DNA of 64,000 nt from Bog-756 sp963738545 (lineage in GTDB: Bacteria; Actinomycetota; Acidimicrobiia; Acidimicrobiales; RAAP-2): positions 310,001 through 374,000 of the forward strand of contig CAVTXA010000002.1 in the NCBI GenBank assembly GCA_963738545.1, in the 5' to 3' direction. A program made the position numbers and the translations under genes. Shown one piece after another: positions 41,214-50,963 of the stretch (position 1 is the first letter of the stretch; the number at the start of each line of letters is the position of its first letter). The notes beneath the pieces are model-generated. The model saw only the letters and a list, made by a program, of their open reading frames with translations, did not search any database and was not told the DNA's origin.

Positions 41214-43319
41214 ATGAGCGTAGATACCGCACGTGGGTCCCAGGCCGCCAGTAGCCCCGACGCCAACCACCGGTTCTTCGCCCGACAGCTCTCCGACCTG
41301 GACTTTAACGACCGCCTGCTCGATCTGGTGGCCGATACCGAACTGCCGCTCCTCGAGCGGGTCAAGTTCCTCATCCTGTTCAGCGAGCGGATCGACGAGT
41401 TCTTCCAGGTGCAGGTGGCCGGCCTCCGTCGACAGGTCGTGGCCGGGATCAAAAGCCTGGCCCTGAACGGCGCCACGCCGGACCAACTCCTCACCGACGT
41501 CCGCGACTCGTTGGAGCGCATGGTCCGTCGTCAGGAGGCCCTGCTGGTGGACGAGGTCTCTCCGGCGCTGCGGGCCGAGGGTATCGAGCTGTGCGACTGG
41601 GAGACCCTCGACGGCGGCGACCAGGCCTACTTGCACGAGGTGTTCGAGCGCCTCATCCTGCCGGTCGTGACGCCCCTCACCGTCGATCCAAGTCACCCGT
41701 TCCCCTACATCTCCAACCTCTCCCTGAATGTCGGGGTCGAGGTCCGCAACCGCACCGACGACACCTCGCGGTTCGCCCGGGTCAAGGTCCCGCCCAACGT
41801 GGCCCGACTGCTGCCGCTGCCCGGTGGCGACCGATTCATCCCTCTCGAGCAGGCGCTGGTTGCCTTTGTCGATGAGCTGTTCCCCGGAATGGACGTTGGG
41901 GAGCCCTGTATCTTCCGGGTCACCCGCGACGCCGACCTCGCCCTCGACGACGACGCCGCCGACGACCTCTTGTTGGCACTGCAAGAGGAGCTCCGTCGGA
42001 GACGGTTCCTACCCGTGGTGCGACTGGAGATCGACTCCCGTACGTCGGAGGCACCGGTCGAGCGCCTGACCGAAGAGCTCGGGCTCGGGGCCGACGACGT
42101 CTACCGGTTCGCCGGACCGCTCGGGCTTGACTGTCTGTGGGCCATCCACGGACTCGATCGCCCCGAGCTGCACGATGAGCCGTGGACCCCGCTGGTCCCG
42201 GCCGCCTTCACCTCGGTGGAGCGGGACGAGGAGTCGAGCATCTTCCACGTCCTGGCTCGCCAGGACGTGCTGGTGCACCACCCCTACGACTCGTTCTCGG
42301 CGTCCGTGGAGGAGCTCATCAACGAAGCCGCCGACGATCCCAGCGTCCTGGCCGTCAAGCAGTGCCTGTACCGGACCTCGGGCGACAGCCCGGTGGTGGC
42401 AGCCCTGGTCAGGGCGGCTGAGCACGGGAAGCAGGTTGCGGTGCTGGTCGAGGTCACGGCCCGCTTCGACGAGGAGGCCAACATCGGATGGGCCCGCGCT
42501 CTCGAGGAGGCCGGGGCCCATGTGATCTACGGACTGATGGGACTCAAGACGCACGCCAAGACGACGCTGGTGGTTCGCCAGGAGGGTGAGGCGGTCCGGC
42601 TCTACTGCCACGTCGGGACGGGCAATTACAACCCCAAGACGGCCCGCATGTACGAGGACCTCGGGGTGCTGTCCTCGCGTCCGGCCCTCGGGGCCGATGT
42701 CACCCGGTTCTTCAACTACATCACCGGATTCAGTCAGCCTCCCCGCTATCAGGAGCTGGTCACCTCGCCGGGGGGAATCCGCGACCGGGTCGTCGACTGC
42801 ATCGACGAGCAGGCCATGGCCGGTCCCGACGGGCGCATCGTCATCAAGGTCAACGGCCTCGACGATGTGGCTGTCATCGATGCTCTCTATCGCGCCTCTC
42901 AGGCCGGGGTGCCCATCGACCTGATCATCCGGGGCATCTGCTGTCTGCGTCCCGGCGTGCCGGGACTGTCCGAGACGATCAGGGTCCGCTCCATCGTGGG
43001 CCGGTTCCTCGAGCACTCGCGGATCCTCCGGTTCGGGGGTGGTCCCAGTGGTCCGGCCACGTACTACATCGGGTCGGCCGACCTCCGACGACGCAACCTC
43101 GATCGCCGGGTGGAGGCCATGATTCCGGTGGCCGACGCCGATGCGGTGGAACAGTTGGAGGAGATCCTCCAGCTCAACCTGGCCGACGACACCCAGTCCT
43201 GGGCGCTCGAGCCTGACGGGGACTGGACCCGCATCCCCACGGTGGTGGGGATCTCCACCCAGGAGGCCCTCCAGGTGGCGGCCCTCGAACGCGGCTCGCT
43301 CCTGGCCGACCCCCGCTGA
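41214..43319 (+). CDS. ppk1: Polyphosphate kinase 1
   Basis: 701 residues. It transfers the terminal phosphate of ATP to polyphosphate and runs in reverse when phosphate is needed. The N-terminal domain starts HRFFARQLSDLDFNDRLL and has ERVKFLILFSERIDEFFQVQVAG. The catalytic half contains two phospholipase-D-type folds: LMGLKTHAKTTLVVRQEG with the phosphorylated His (about 450), YCHVGTGNYNPKTARMYEDL, and later a second HxK-like region. Length matches PPK1. The divergent neighbour is pyrophosphatase. Confidence 0.96.
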   Translation: MSVDTARGSQAASSPDANHRFFARQLSDLDFNDRLLDLVADTELPLLERVKFLILFSERIDEFFQVQVAGLRRQVVAGIKSLALNGATPDQLLTDVRDSLERMVRRQEALLVDEVSPALRAEGIELCDWETLDGGDQAYLHEVFERLILPVVTPLTVDPSHPFPYISNLSLNVGVEVRNRTDDTSRFARVKVPPNVARLLPLPGGDRFIPLEQALVAFVDELFPGMDVGEPCIFRVTRDADLALDDDAADDLLLALQEELRRRRFLPVVRLEIDSRTSEAPVERLTEELGLGADDVYRFAGPLGLDCLWAIHGLDRPELHDEPWTPLVPAAFTSVERDEESSIFHVLARQDVLVHHPYDSFSASVEELINEAADDPSVLAVKQCLYRTSGDSPVVAALVRAAEHGKQVAVLVEVTARFDEEANIGWARALEEAGAHVIYGLMGLKTHAKTTLVVRQEGEAVRLYCHVGTGNYNPKTARMYEDLGVLSSRPALGADVTRFFNYITGFSQPPRYQELVTSPGGIRDRVVDCIDEQAMAGPDGRIVIKVNGLDDVAVIDALYRASQAGVPIDLIIRGICCLRPGVPGLSETIRVRSIVGRFLEHSRILRFGGGPSGPATYYIGSADLRRRNLDRRVEAMIPVADADAVEQLEEILQLNLADDTQSWALEPDGDWTRIPTVVGISTQEALQVAALERGSLLADPR

Positions 43320-43365
43320 ACGCACCCCTGTCGATCCGGGGCCGGAGCCACCGTAGGCTGATGCG

Positions 43366-43962
43366 GTGAGCGGCGAAGGGCCAACCGAACCGGCACCGAC
43401 TCCGGACGTGCCTACGGTCTCGGGGGCGAGCGTCACCTCACCCGAGGGCCGGCGTCGGGCCAAGAGGATGGCCTGGCTCTATACGGGAGCGGCCGTAGTG
43501 CTGCTCCCGTGGATCGTCTATCTGGCCGCCACCCTGCCGCGCCGGCAGTTCGACCGGCACTACCGGGCCGCCTGGGTCGGATTCGACGTGATCCTCGTCT
43601 ACGCCATCGCCCGCACCGCCTATATGGCCTTCCGTGTCGACCCCCGGGTGCAGTTCCCGGCCACGGCCACGGCGGTCCTCCTGTTCGTGGACGCATGGTT
43701 CGACATCACGACGTCGGCCAATCGTGCCCAGTTCTTCGAGGCGCTCGTACTGGCCCTCCTGGTGGAGATCCCCGCCGCCATCTTCTCCCTCTACGTGGCC
43801 CGATCGGTCCATCGACGGGTGCTCGACCTGGCCCACGTCGGCATCCCCCCACCAGCCCATCTCTGGTGGCGGCTGCCGCTGCGCCGGAGGCGCCCGTCGC
43901 CTCTGGAGGCAGAGGCGACGGCCGAGGCCGAGGCCGTCCGGTCCAACGAGAACCACCCCTGA
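43366..43962 (+). CDS. Conserved four-helix membrane protein
   Basis: 198 residues. A hydrophilic N-terminus of about 35 residues is followed by four predicted membrane helices (about 37-55, 68-88, 95-115, 124-146) and a charged tail. A short conserved-looking piece lies between the second and third helices (RTAYMAFRVDPRVQFPAT). It has no known catalytic motif and I do not recognise a named family. GTG 43366 lies 46 bp downstream of the ppk1 stop, possibly in the same transcript. The next gene is convergent. Confidence 0.7.
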   Translation: MSGEGPTEPAPTPDVPTVSGASVTSPEGRRRAKRMAWLYTGAAVVLLPWIVYLAATLPRRQFDRHYRAAWVGFDVILVYAIARTAYMAFRVDPRVQFPATATAVLLFVDAWFDITTSANRAQFFEALVLALLVEIPAAIFSLYVARSVHRRVLDLAHVGIPPPAHLWWRLPLRRRRPSPLEAEATAEAEAVRSNENHP

Positions 43963-43982
43963 CGCCGGCGCCGACCGCAGCC

Positions 43983-44948
43983 CTACAGGGTGAGCTTGTC
44001 GATCTGGCCCATCACGTCGTCGGTGAGCTTGGCCAGCACCTCGAGGGCACCCAGATTCTCGTGGACCTGCTCGACCCGGCTGGCGCCGGTGATGACCGTC
44101 GAGACATGGGGATTCTTGGCGCACCAGGCGATGGCCAGCTGGGCCAGTGAGCAGTCGAGCCCCTCGGCGATCGATTGGAGGCCGCGGACCTTCTCGTTCC
44201 GCTCGGGGTCGGTGAGCAACTTGGCCAGCCACTCGTAGCCCGGCAGCGTGGCCCGTGACCCCTCGGGCACGCCGTCGAGATACTTGCCGGTGAGCAGGCC
44301 GGAGCTGAGAGGGCTCCAGGTGGTCAATCCCAGCCCGATGCCGTCGTAGAGCGGGGCGTACTCCTGCTCCACCCGGTCTCGCCACAACAGGTTGTACTGC
44401 GGCTGCTCCACCACCGGGGCGTGGAGGTGGTTGTCACGGGCGAAGTCCCACGCCTCGCGCAACTGCTCGGCCGACCATTCCGAGGTTCCCCAGTAGAGGG
44501 CCTTCCCCTGGACGATCATGTCGGACATGGCCCAGACCGTCTCCTCGATGGGGGTCTCGGGGTCGGGCCGATGGCAGTAGACCAGGTCCACGAAGTCGAG
44601 GCCCAGTCGCTGGAGCGAGCCGTCGATGGCCTGCATGAGGTACTTGCGGTTGAGGGTGTTCCGCATGTTGACCCCGCCGTGGATGCCCCAGAACAGCTTG
44701 GTGGAGAGGACGTAGTCGTGACGAGGCCAACCGAGGGCGGCGATGGCCTGGCCCATGATCCGCTCCGACTCACCGGCCGAATAGGCCTCGGCGTTGTCGA
44801 AGAAGTTGACCCCGGCGTCGAAGGCCGCACCCAGGCAGTCCTCGGCCAGGCTCCCGGCCAGCTGGGGTCCGAAGGTGACCCACGAGCCGAACGACAACAC
44901 ACTGACCTTCAGGCCCGTGTGCCCCAGGCGTCGATACTCCATGTCCAT
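43983..44948 (-). CDS. Aldo/keto reductase (voltage-gated-channel beta-subunit type)
   Basis: 321 residues, (beta/alpha)8 barrel. It begins MEYRRLGHTGLKVSVLSFG. The catalytic tetrad is visible: Asp in FFDNAEAYSAGESE, Tyr in EAYSAGESE, Lys in YVLSTKLFWG and His in DLVYCHRPDPETP. The NADPH phosphate loop is STVITGASRVEQ. VNMRNTLNRKYLMQAIDGSL is the pattern of the Kv-beta/AKR6-like subgroup. It reduces carbonyls, substrate unknown. ATG 44948 is preceded by GAGGAGGAG. Confidence 0.92.
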   Translation of the reverse strand: MDMEYRRLGHTGLKVSVLSFGSWVTFGPQLAGSLAEDCLGAAFDAGVNFFDNAEAYSAGESERIMGQAIAALGWPRHDYVLSTKLFWGIHGGVNMRNTLNRKYLMQAIDGSLQRLGLDFVDLVYCHRPDPETPIEETVWAMSDMIVQGKALYWGTSEWSAEQLREAWDFARDNHLHAPVVEQPQYNLLWRDRVEQEYAPLYDGIGLGLTTWSPLSSGLLTGKYLDGVPEGSRATLPGYEWLAKLLTDPERNEKVRGLQSIAEGLDCSLAQLAIAWCAKNPHVSTVITGASRVEQVHENLGALEVLAKLTDDVMGQIDKLTL

Positions 44949-45027
44949 CGTGTCTCCTCCTCGTGCCGTTTCGTCGGATCCTACGGTCTCGGCCACGTGA
45001 GCCGCCCCGGTTCGGGGCCCGGTGGGC

Positions 45028-46200
45028 TCAGGAGGGCGGTCCCACCACGGTGACCAGGGTCCCGATGGGGGTGAGGGGCCAGACCTGGGCCGCCGTGGCG
45101 ACGGGCATCTCCACGCAGCCGTTGCTCTGGGGCGAGCCGTAGGTGGCGCGGACGAATCCGTGGAGGGCGTCGCCGCCGTTGAAGTAGCTGGCCCAGGGGA
45201 CGTTGGGGTCGTCGTAGGTCGAGCCGTCGGGATTGGTCCCCTGCATGCGGGAGCTGGTGACGTGCTCGAACACGGGATAGGTGCCGTCCACCGTGTCCGC
45301 CCCGGGGGCTCCGGTGTTCACAGCGATGCCGGTCATGGTGGGTGCACCGTTCTCGAAGAGGGTCAGGTTCTCGGGCAGTTGCTTCGAAACCAGCACGTAG
45401 TTGTACGGGCTGGGGTCGGTCTTGTTGGCGCCCGCGGCGGCGAGAAGAGCCGACCAGACCTGCTGGCCGGCCAGGCCGTCCACGGTGAGGCCGTTCTGGT
45501 TCTCGAAGGTCATGACCGCGGCCTTGGTGATCACGTTCTCGCTACCCTCGCTCCACAGGGAGGTGAGATCCGGAGGCAGCGTGGTCCAACGCCACGCGAA
45601 GGCTCCGGGCTGGGCGGTGGCGGCGCCATTGAGGGGGAGGCTCCCGCTGGGGGTGAAGCTGAGGGGTAGGTAGTTCAGCTGGGCCAAGAGCTGTTGGAGA
45701 CGCTCGGTGCTGGCCTGGGCCACGGTGAAGGTAACCGCCACGGGCGCGGTCAACACGGCGCCGTGGGGCCCGCGGGGCCCGGCGACGCCGGCCGGGATGG
45801 TGAGGGTCTCGGTGGCGGTGGGGATGAACGGCGCCGTGGCGACGAAGGTCAATGACGTGGGCCCCGCCTTCTGCCAGCTCCCCGTCACCGTTGGGGAGAA
45901 TGTGGGTGTCGCCGTGCCGAGGGTGACGGGCGCCGACAGGTTCACGGTCACCACCTGGTTCGAGGGGACCTGGGTGGCACCCTGGGCGGGAGTGGTCGAG
46001 GCCACGGTGAGGGCGGCGACCGCCGTGGTGGAGGTGGCCGCGGCCCCACCCGCCTTTGCCTTGGGACCGGATGCGTCGGTGTGGCGACCCACCACGAAGG
46101 CCCCGACGGCGACAGCGATGACCACGAGAGTCACGCCGCCAGCGATCAGAGCCCGCCGGTGACGCCTGGGTGGGGGTACGAGGATCGTGTAGTCGGCCAT
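45028..46200 (-). CDS. L,D-transpeptidase with N-terminal Ig-like domain
   Basis: 390 residues. One N-terminal membrane anchor (IAGGVTLVVIAVAVGAFVVG) is followed by an Ig-like/BIG domain (about 70-160), a peptidoglycan-binding repeat (MTFENQNGLTVDGLAGQQVW) and a C-terminal YkuD domain whose HGFVRATYGSPQSNGCVEM holds the catalytic His and Cys. It makes 3-3 (meso-DAP) cross-links or anchors partners in the cell wall, outside the membrane. ATG 46200. The gene stands between convergent and divergent neighbours without an evident operon. Confidence 0.92.
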   Translation of the reverse strand: MADYTILVPPPRRHRRALIAGGVTLVVIAVAVGAFVVGRHTDASGPKAKAGGAAATSTTAVAALTVASTTPAQGATQVPSNQVVTVNLSAPVTLGTATPTFSPTVTGSWQKAGPTSLTFVATAPFIPTATETLTIPAGVAGPRGPHGAVLTAPVAVTFTVAQASTERLQQLLAQLNYLPLSFTPSGSLPLNGAATAQPGAFAWRWTTLPPDLTSLWSEGSENVITKAAVMTFENQNGLTVDGLAGQQVWSALLAAAGANKTDPSPYNYVLVSKQLPENLTLFENGAPTMTGIAVNTGAPGADTVDGTYPVFEHVTSSRMQGTNPDGSTYDDPNVPWASYFNGGDALHGFVRATYGSPQSNGCVEMPVATAAQVWPLTPIGTLVTVVGPPS

Positions 46201-46375
46201 GGCTCCTGGTGGGCAGGCGGAGACGCGGAACTGACCAGCGGCTCCACGGCCCGACGGTAGGGGACTCTCCAGCTTCGACGTTACTCACCGTGGGCCCGGG
46301 ATCCGTCGCGGTAGGGCCGGCGTGCGCTCGGCGCGTCGTTCGGTTCGCCGCCGAATGGGGAGGGGGACGGCCACC

Positions 46376-47623
46376 ATGAATCCTCACATCTCGACAACGA
46401 AACCCACATCCCCAGAAGCCACGATGGGCACCATGGGACCCGTTGCCCTCTCCCCCCACCGGCTGATCGTGCTCGGTCTGGTCTCCGCGGTGGCCGCCGT
46501 GGCGGCCCTGTCCACCATCACCGGGGCGGGAGCATCGGCACCGACGCGCACCCCGGCCGCCTCGGGTGTCCACGGAGGCATCAAGCCGGTGCTGGCGGGA
46601 TTGATCCTGATGCCCAACCAGGCCGCGTATCTCCACGGCGTGCCTTTTCCGACGGTCGACCCAGGAGTCCTCGGGTCCGACGGTCCGGCCTTCGTCGGGA
46701 CCGCGGTCGATGTGGGATGGTCCCAGCTCGAGCCGAGCCGGGGTCGGTACGACTGGGCGCCGCTCGATGCCTCGCTGGCCGCCGTGTCGGCCTACAACCG
46801 TGCCCATCCCACGGCGGTTCTCGGGGTGAAGCTCCGGGTCGTCGGGGGCTATGACGCACCGTCGTGGGCCACGCAAACAGGAGGGGCCCCACTCACCATC
46901 GAGGACCGCACCCACGGGGCTGGACCCGGGATGCTCGGGCCGTGGTGGACGGCTCCCTACCAGGCCGCATGGTCGACCTTCGAGCACGCCCTGGCCGCGC
47001 GCTATGACACCAATTCGCTCATCCGGACCGTGCAGGTGACCTCGTGTGCCACCACCACCGAGGAGCCGTTCATCACGCCCGGCAGCCCGACGGACCGGGC
47101 CCTGATGGCCGCCGACGGCTGGACGACGAGCGGGGAGGAGGCGTGCCTGAACGGAGCGTTCGCCGCCTACTCGGGGTGGCACCACACGGCGATCGACTTT
47201 CCCATCAACACCCTGGCCGCCGACGTCGACGGGCGGCGTTCGGCCGACACGGCGTTCCCCACCCAGATCGCCACCCGGTGTGCCACCTCGTCGGCTCGGG
47301 GTGGCCCCGAGTGCATCATCGACAACCACGGCCTCCGGGACGCGTCGGCCTCCTCACCGGGATCGTCGTGGCTGTTCGCCCTCGTGGACCAGCTGGACCA
47401 GCAGCACCCGTCCACCACTCAGGTCGGATTGCAGGCCTTCAGTCCCACCGAGGGCGAGGACTGTGCGGCCATGGTGGTGGCCGTCAGCCATCACGCCCGC
47501 TCGGTCGAGCTGTGGGCCCCGAGTCCGCTGCCGGCAGGCTTCCAGGGCTTCCGGGCCGTTCCCTTCGCAGCACTCGCCGCCTGGAACCGGGCTCTCCAGA
47601 GTGGTGAGCCGCCCACCTGCTGA
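46376..47623 (+). CDS. Secreted glycosidase-like (TIM-barrel) protein
   Basis: 415 residues. An N-terminal signal/anchor (LIVLGLVSAVAAVAALSTIT) is followed by what looks like a (beta/alpha)8 barrel of the GH42/GH39/beta-galactosidase-like type: SQLEPSRGRYDWAPLDASLA is the typical first strand-helix, then VLGVKLRVVGG and a later SCATTTEEPF with a Glu in acid/base position. GGAGGGGG precedes ATG 46376. The nucleophile Glu is not certain. The protein is exported and may act on cell-surface sugars. It lies divergent from the L,D-transpeptidase, also a cell-wall protein. Confidence 0.6.
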   Translation: MNPHISTTKPTSPEATMGTMGPVALSPHRLIVLGLVSAVAAVAALSTITGAGASAPTRTPAASGVHGGIKPVLAGLILMPNQAAYLHGVPFPTVDPGVLGSDGPAFVGTAVDVGWSQLEPSRGRYDWAPLDASLAAVSAYNRAHPTAVLGVKLRVVGGYDAPSWATQTGGAPLTIEDRTHGAGPGMLGPWWTAPYQAAWSTFEHALAARYDTNSLIRTVQVTSCATTTEEPFITPGSPTDRALMAADGWTTSGEEACLNGAFAAYSGWHHTAIDFPINTLAADVDGRRSADTAFPTQIATRCATSSARGGPECIIDNHGLRDASASSPGSSWLFALVDQLDQQHPSTTQVGLQAFSPTEGEDCAAMVVAVSHHARSVELWAPSPLPAGFQGFRAVPFAALAAWNRALQSGEPPTC

Positions 47624-47651
47624 CGAGGTGGCCGACGTCGAGCGGCGGGTA

Positions 47652-50201
47652 TCACCCCGGCCCGGTGACGAGCGGGGTGGATCCTCCGACCGTCGGCTCA
47701 CCGGTCACGGGCAGCAGCATGCCGTTGCCGGCCAGGATGCGGTCGACCTCGGCGGCCGGGACTCCCGGTGACCAGAAGAAGCCTTGGGCCAGGTCGCAGC
47801 CCATGGACCGCAGGGCGTCGAGCTGACCACCGGTCTCCACGCCTTCGGCCACCGAGGTCAATCCCAGCGAGTGGGCCAGATCGATCACCGAGCGGACGAT
47901 GATCGAGTCCAGCTGGTTCTCGTCGACGCCGGACACGAACGACCGGTCGAGCTTGAGTGCATCCACCGGGAAGCGCCGCAGGTACAGGAGGGACGAGTAG
48001 CCCGTGCCGAAGTCGTCGACGGCCAGCCGAACACCCAGATCGTGGATGGACGTGAGCGCGGCGGCCACGGCGAAGGTGTCGTCCATGAGCACGCTCTCGG
48101 TGATCTCGAGGCAGAGTGCCGAGGGGTCAAACTGGTGCGAGGCCAGAACGGACGCCACGGATTGGACGATGTCCGGTCCCACCAACTGGCGACCGGACAG
48201 GTTCACGGCCATGGTCAACGCACTCCATCCGGGCCGTCTCCGCCACCGTTCCAGATCGTCACAGGCCTGTTCGAGGATCCACCGTCCCAGCGCGACGATC
48301 GTGCCCGTCGCCTCGGCCACGGGGATGAACTCGGCGGGTGTGACCGCGCCCCGCCGGGGATGGTGCCACCGGGCGAGCGCCTCGAAGCCGCAGAGTCGGC
48401 CGTCGAGATTCACCACCGGCTGGTAGTGGAGCTTGAGCTCGTGATTGTCGATGGCGGAGCGGAGGTCGTGTTCGAACTCCCGCCGCTCCTTCACCCGGAT
48501 GCCGAGGGACGCGTCGAACAGTTCGTAGCAGCCTCCCCCTCGCTCCTTGGACCGGTACATGGCGAGATCGGCATCCCGCATCAACGAGTCGGCGGTGTCG
48601 ACGGGGGTGAGGGAGATGCCGAGACTGGCCCGGGCCCAGACCTGGAGACCTCCGATGGTGACGGGCTCGTCCAGCGCCTCGATGATCCGTTCGGCCACGG
48701 CAACAGCATCGCTGACCGCGTCCAGACGGTCCAGAATGACCACGAACTCGTCCCCGCCGTACCGTCCGACGGTGTCCTGGGGTCGCACGGCCCGCCGCAC
48801 CCGACCCGCAACCTCTCGAAGCACCCGGTCGCCGACGCTGTGCCCATGGGAGTCGTTGACGCTCTTGAAGTTGTCGAGATCGATGAACAGGACGGCGGCG
48901 ATTCCCGGGTGGCGCCCCTGCTGAGCCACGAGCTGGGCCACCCGGTCCACTACCAGGGCCCTGCTGGCCACACCGGTGAGCGAATCCTCGAGGGCCAACC
49001 TGGCGTTCTCCGCCTCAGCCAGCTTGCGATCGGTGATGTCGGTCATCATCGACAGGACGCCGGTGATGGTTCCTTCGCCGTCCCGCACCGGGCTGGCCGA
49101 GATCAGTACATCGCACGTCGTGCCGTCCGCCCTGACCAGGCGGAATTCGTAGTGCTCGGAGACACCCTGGTGTCGAAGGCGCAGCTTCGTCGCGGCGATG
49201 GATCGGTCCGATTCGGCGATCAGGTCGAAGATGGTCCCACGCTGCAGCGCCTCCACGGTTGTGCCGAGCATCGCCGCCATCCGGAGATTGGCGAAGACGA
49301 TGCGACCGTCCAGGGCATGGATCGAGATGCACTCGGCCGCTGTCTCCACCATGGACCGGTAGTGCGATTCGGATTCCCTCAGTGCCAGTTCGGCCACCAT
49401 CTCGTCGGTGACATCGCGGATGTTGGCCACGATCCCCCCGATGGCCGGGTTGTCATGGAGGTCGGTGAACCGGGTGTCCACCCGACGCCAGGTCCCATCG
49501 TGGTGGCGTAGTCGGTACCTCGACGACCAGGTGCGTCGCCCGGCCGCCAGGGCCTCGGTGGCAGCGGCGACATTGTTCGCCAGATCGTCGGGATGGACGA
49601 AGGCATCGTACGAGCTGCCGACGAACTCGTCCTGGCGGTAGCCGAACACGCGCTCGAGGGAGGGCCCGGCGTAGATGGCGAAGCCCTCCATGGCGTTGAC
49701 CACCGTGACGTCCGACGATCCGACCGCCAGCGCCTGCAGCCGTTCCTCGCTTCGCGAGAGCTCCAGTGCCGCTTGGCGTGTCTCGGACATGTCCCGCAGG
49801 TTCCAGACGATGCCGGCCACGTCCGGGTCGGCGGCCAGGTCGGTCCGGTACCCCTCGAACTGCCGCCACGTCCCGTCGGCGACCAGGACCCGCAGGGCGA
49901 TCGGTCCGATCCGCTGACCGGGGTGGGAGCCGAGGACGAGGGACCGCATCTCGGCAGCGTCGACGGCGTCGACGAAGCTGAGCCCGGGTCGCCCCAGCAC
50001 TTCGTGTTCCTCCTTGCCCAGGAGGACGCAGAGAGGCGGGCTGACGAAGGTGAGCATGCCGAGGACGTCGAGCACGGCGATGCCGTCGAAGGCGTTGGCC
50101 ACCAGGGCTCGGAGCTTGCGCTCGGAGGCCAGAAGCACCTGCCCGGCGCTGGCGTCAGCACCGGGATCACTGCCGCATCCGTCGCGGGGTGTCTGCTCCA
50201 T
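47652..50201 (-). CDS. PAS-GGDEF-EAL dual-domain c-di-GMP protein
   Basis: 849 residues. Three PAS sensor domains (about 30-145, 155-275, 285-400) precede a GGDEF domain with intact VGRYGGDEFVVIL (about 480) and an inhibitory-site RPQD five residues before it, then an EAL domain (FEALARWHHPRRG, about 604; later DDFGTGYSSLLYL). Both motifs are intact, so it could synthesise and degrade cyclic di-GMP. No membrane helices are clear, so it is cytoplasmic. ATG 50201 was preferred over upstream candidates because GGGGAAG precedes it and the extra upstream residues look non-coding. Confidence 0.93.
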   Translation of the reverse strand: MEQTPRDGCGSDPGADASAGQVLLASERKLRALVANAFDGIAVLDVLGMLTFVSPPLCVLLGKEEHEVLGRPGLSFVDAVDAAEMRSLVLGSHPGQRIGPIALRVLVADGTWRQFEGYRTDLAADPDVAGIVWNLRDMSETRQAALELSRSEERLQALAVGSSDVTVVNAMEGFAIYAGPSLERVFGYRQDEFVGSSYDAFVHPDDLANNVAAATEALAAGRRTWSSRYRLRHHDGTWRRVDTRFTDLHDNPAIGGIVANIRDVTDEMVAELALRESESHYRSMVETAAECISIHALDGRIVFANLRMAAMLGTTVEALQRGTIFDLIAESDRSIAATKLRLRHQGVSEHYEFRLVRADGTTCDVLISASPVRDGEGTITGVLSMMTDITDRKLAEAENARLALEDSLTGVASRALVVDRVAQLVAQQGRHPGIAAVLFIDLDNFKSVNDSHGHSVGDRVLREVAGRVRRAVRPQDTVGRYGGDEFVVILDRLDAVSDAVAVAERIIEALDEPVTIGGLQVWARASLGISLTPVDTADSLMRDADLAMYRSKERGGGCYELFDASLGIRVKERREFEHDLRSAIDNHELKLHYQPVVNLDGRLCGFEALARWHHPRRGAVTPAEFIPVAEATGTIVALGRWILEQACDDLERWRRRPGWSALTMAVNLSGRQLVGPDIVQSVASVLASHQFDPSALCLEITESVLMDDTFAVAAALTSIHDLGVRLAVDDFGTGYSSLLYLRRFPVDALKLDRSFVSGVDENQLDSIIVRSVIDLAHSLGLTSVAEGVETGGQLDALRSMGCDLAQGFFWSPGVPAAEVDRILAGNGMLLPVTGEPTVGGSTPLVTGPG

Positions 50202-50313
50202 GGCTTCCCCGCTCTCGGCCGACTCTCGGACCCACCCCGTGTCCTTCCTGGTAGGTATCGTCGGATTCCGGTCGCCACTTGAATGGCGCGGGCCGATCCC
50301 CGGTGGCCGCCGG

Positions 50314-50700
50314 CTAGTGCTCCCGGTGGGCCCGGGTGAGTCGTTCCGGTGCGCAGGCCAGCCAACCGTCGAGGATGGCATCCCGCAGGGCCCGTCTCGT
50401 GACGACCCGAAGCCGGATGAGCACGGCGGGAACGTCGTCGAAGTGGGGGATGGTGAAGAAGGCCTCGGGGTTGGCCGACAGCACCGCTTCCTTCTCCACC
50501 AGATCGTCGACCCTGGTGGCCAGGATCGGTCCCTCGGGTGGACTGGTGGCGCCGTAGCGCTTGACGTCCGCCTTGCTGAAGGGCCGGTCCCATGCGAAGG
50601 CCCTGCCGTTCACGGACCAGGTGCGGTTCCCGTGTCGGTACCCTTCGGCGACCTCGGGCAGGTCGAGGGCGATCCTGGCGACGTCATCGATGGACACCAC
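50314..50700 (-). CDS. MmcQ/YjbR family DNA-binding-fold protein
   Basis: About 128 residues. VSIDDVARIALDLPEVAEGY at the start, HGNRTWSVNGRAFAW and LSANPEAFFTIPHF match the double-stranded beta/alpha fold of the MmcQ/YjbR family. The family is CyaY-like and its biochemical role is not settled. GTG 50700 and GTG 50697 are adjacent. No ribosome binding site is clear. It is co-directional with, and 112 bp upstream of, the GGDEF-EAL gene. Confidence 0.82.
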   Translation of the reverse strand: MVSIDDVARIALDLPEVAEGYRHGNRTWSVNGRAFAWDRPFSKADVKRYGATSPPEGPILATRVDDLVEKEAVLSANPEAFFTIPHFDDVPAVLIRLRVVTRRALRDAILDGWLACAPERLTRAHREH

Positions 50701-50841
50701 GCGGCCGATCGTACCGTCGCCCGGCGGAGTCAGAGCCGGAGCCAGGCAGCTGAGCGTCATGTGACGCGAGGTGCGTGAGATGCAATCGTTCCTCCGACAC
50801 GGATCGACCGGGGCGTGAACCCCGGTCGACCTGCAGTGTGT

Positions 50842-50919
50842 TGGTCGGGCTGCCCGGATTTGAACCGGGGACCTCTGCGTCCCGAACGCAGCGCGCTAAC
50901 CAAGCTGCGCCACAGCCCG
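50842..50919 (-). tRNA. tRNA-Pro (anticodon CGG)
   Basis: About 78 nt including an encoded CCA. Acceptor stem CGGGCTG pairs with CAGCCCG, the anticodon stem-loop is CTGCG-TTCGGGA-CGCAG with anticodon CGG, the T-arm CCCGG-TTCAAAT-CCGGG is complete and the discriminator is A. It lies between the YjbR and CBS-domain genes. Confidence 0.97.
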
Positions 50920-50963
50920 TCGATCGGGATCCGTCGCACGACGGATCCCGGACCAGGGAGATG

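Noticed and set aside
50757..50939. Short frames across tRNA-Pro
   Set aside because: They lie in the tRNA and its flanks; not coding.
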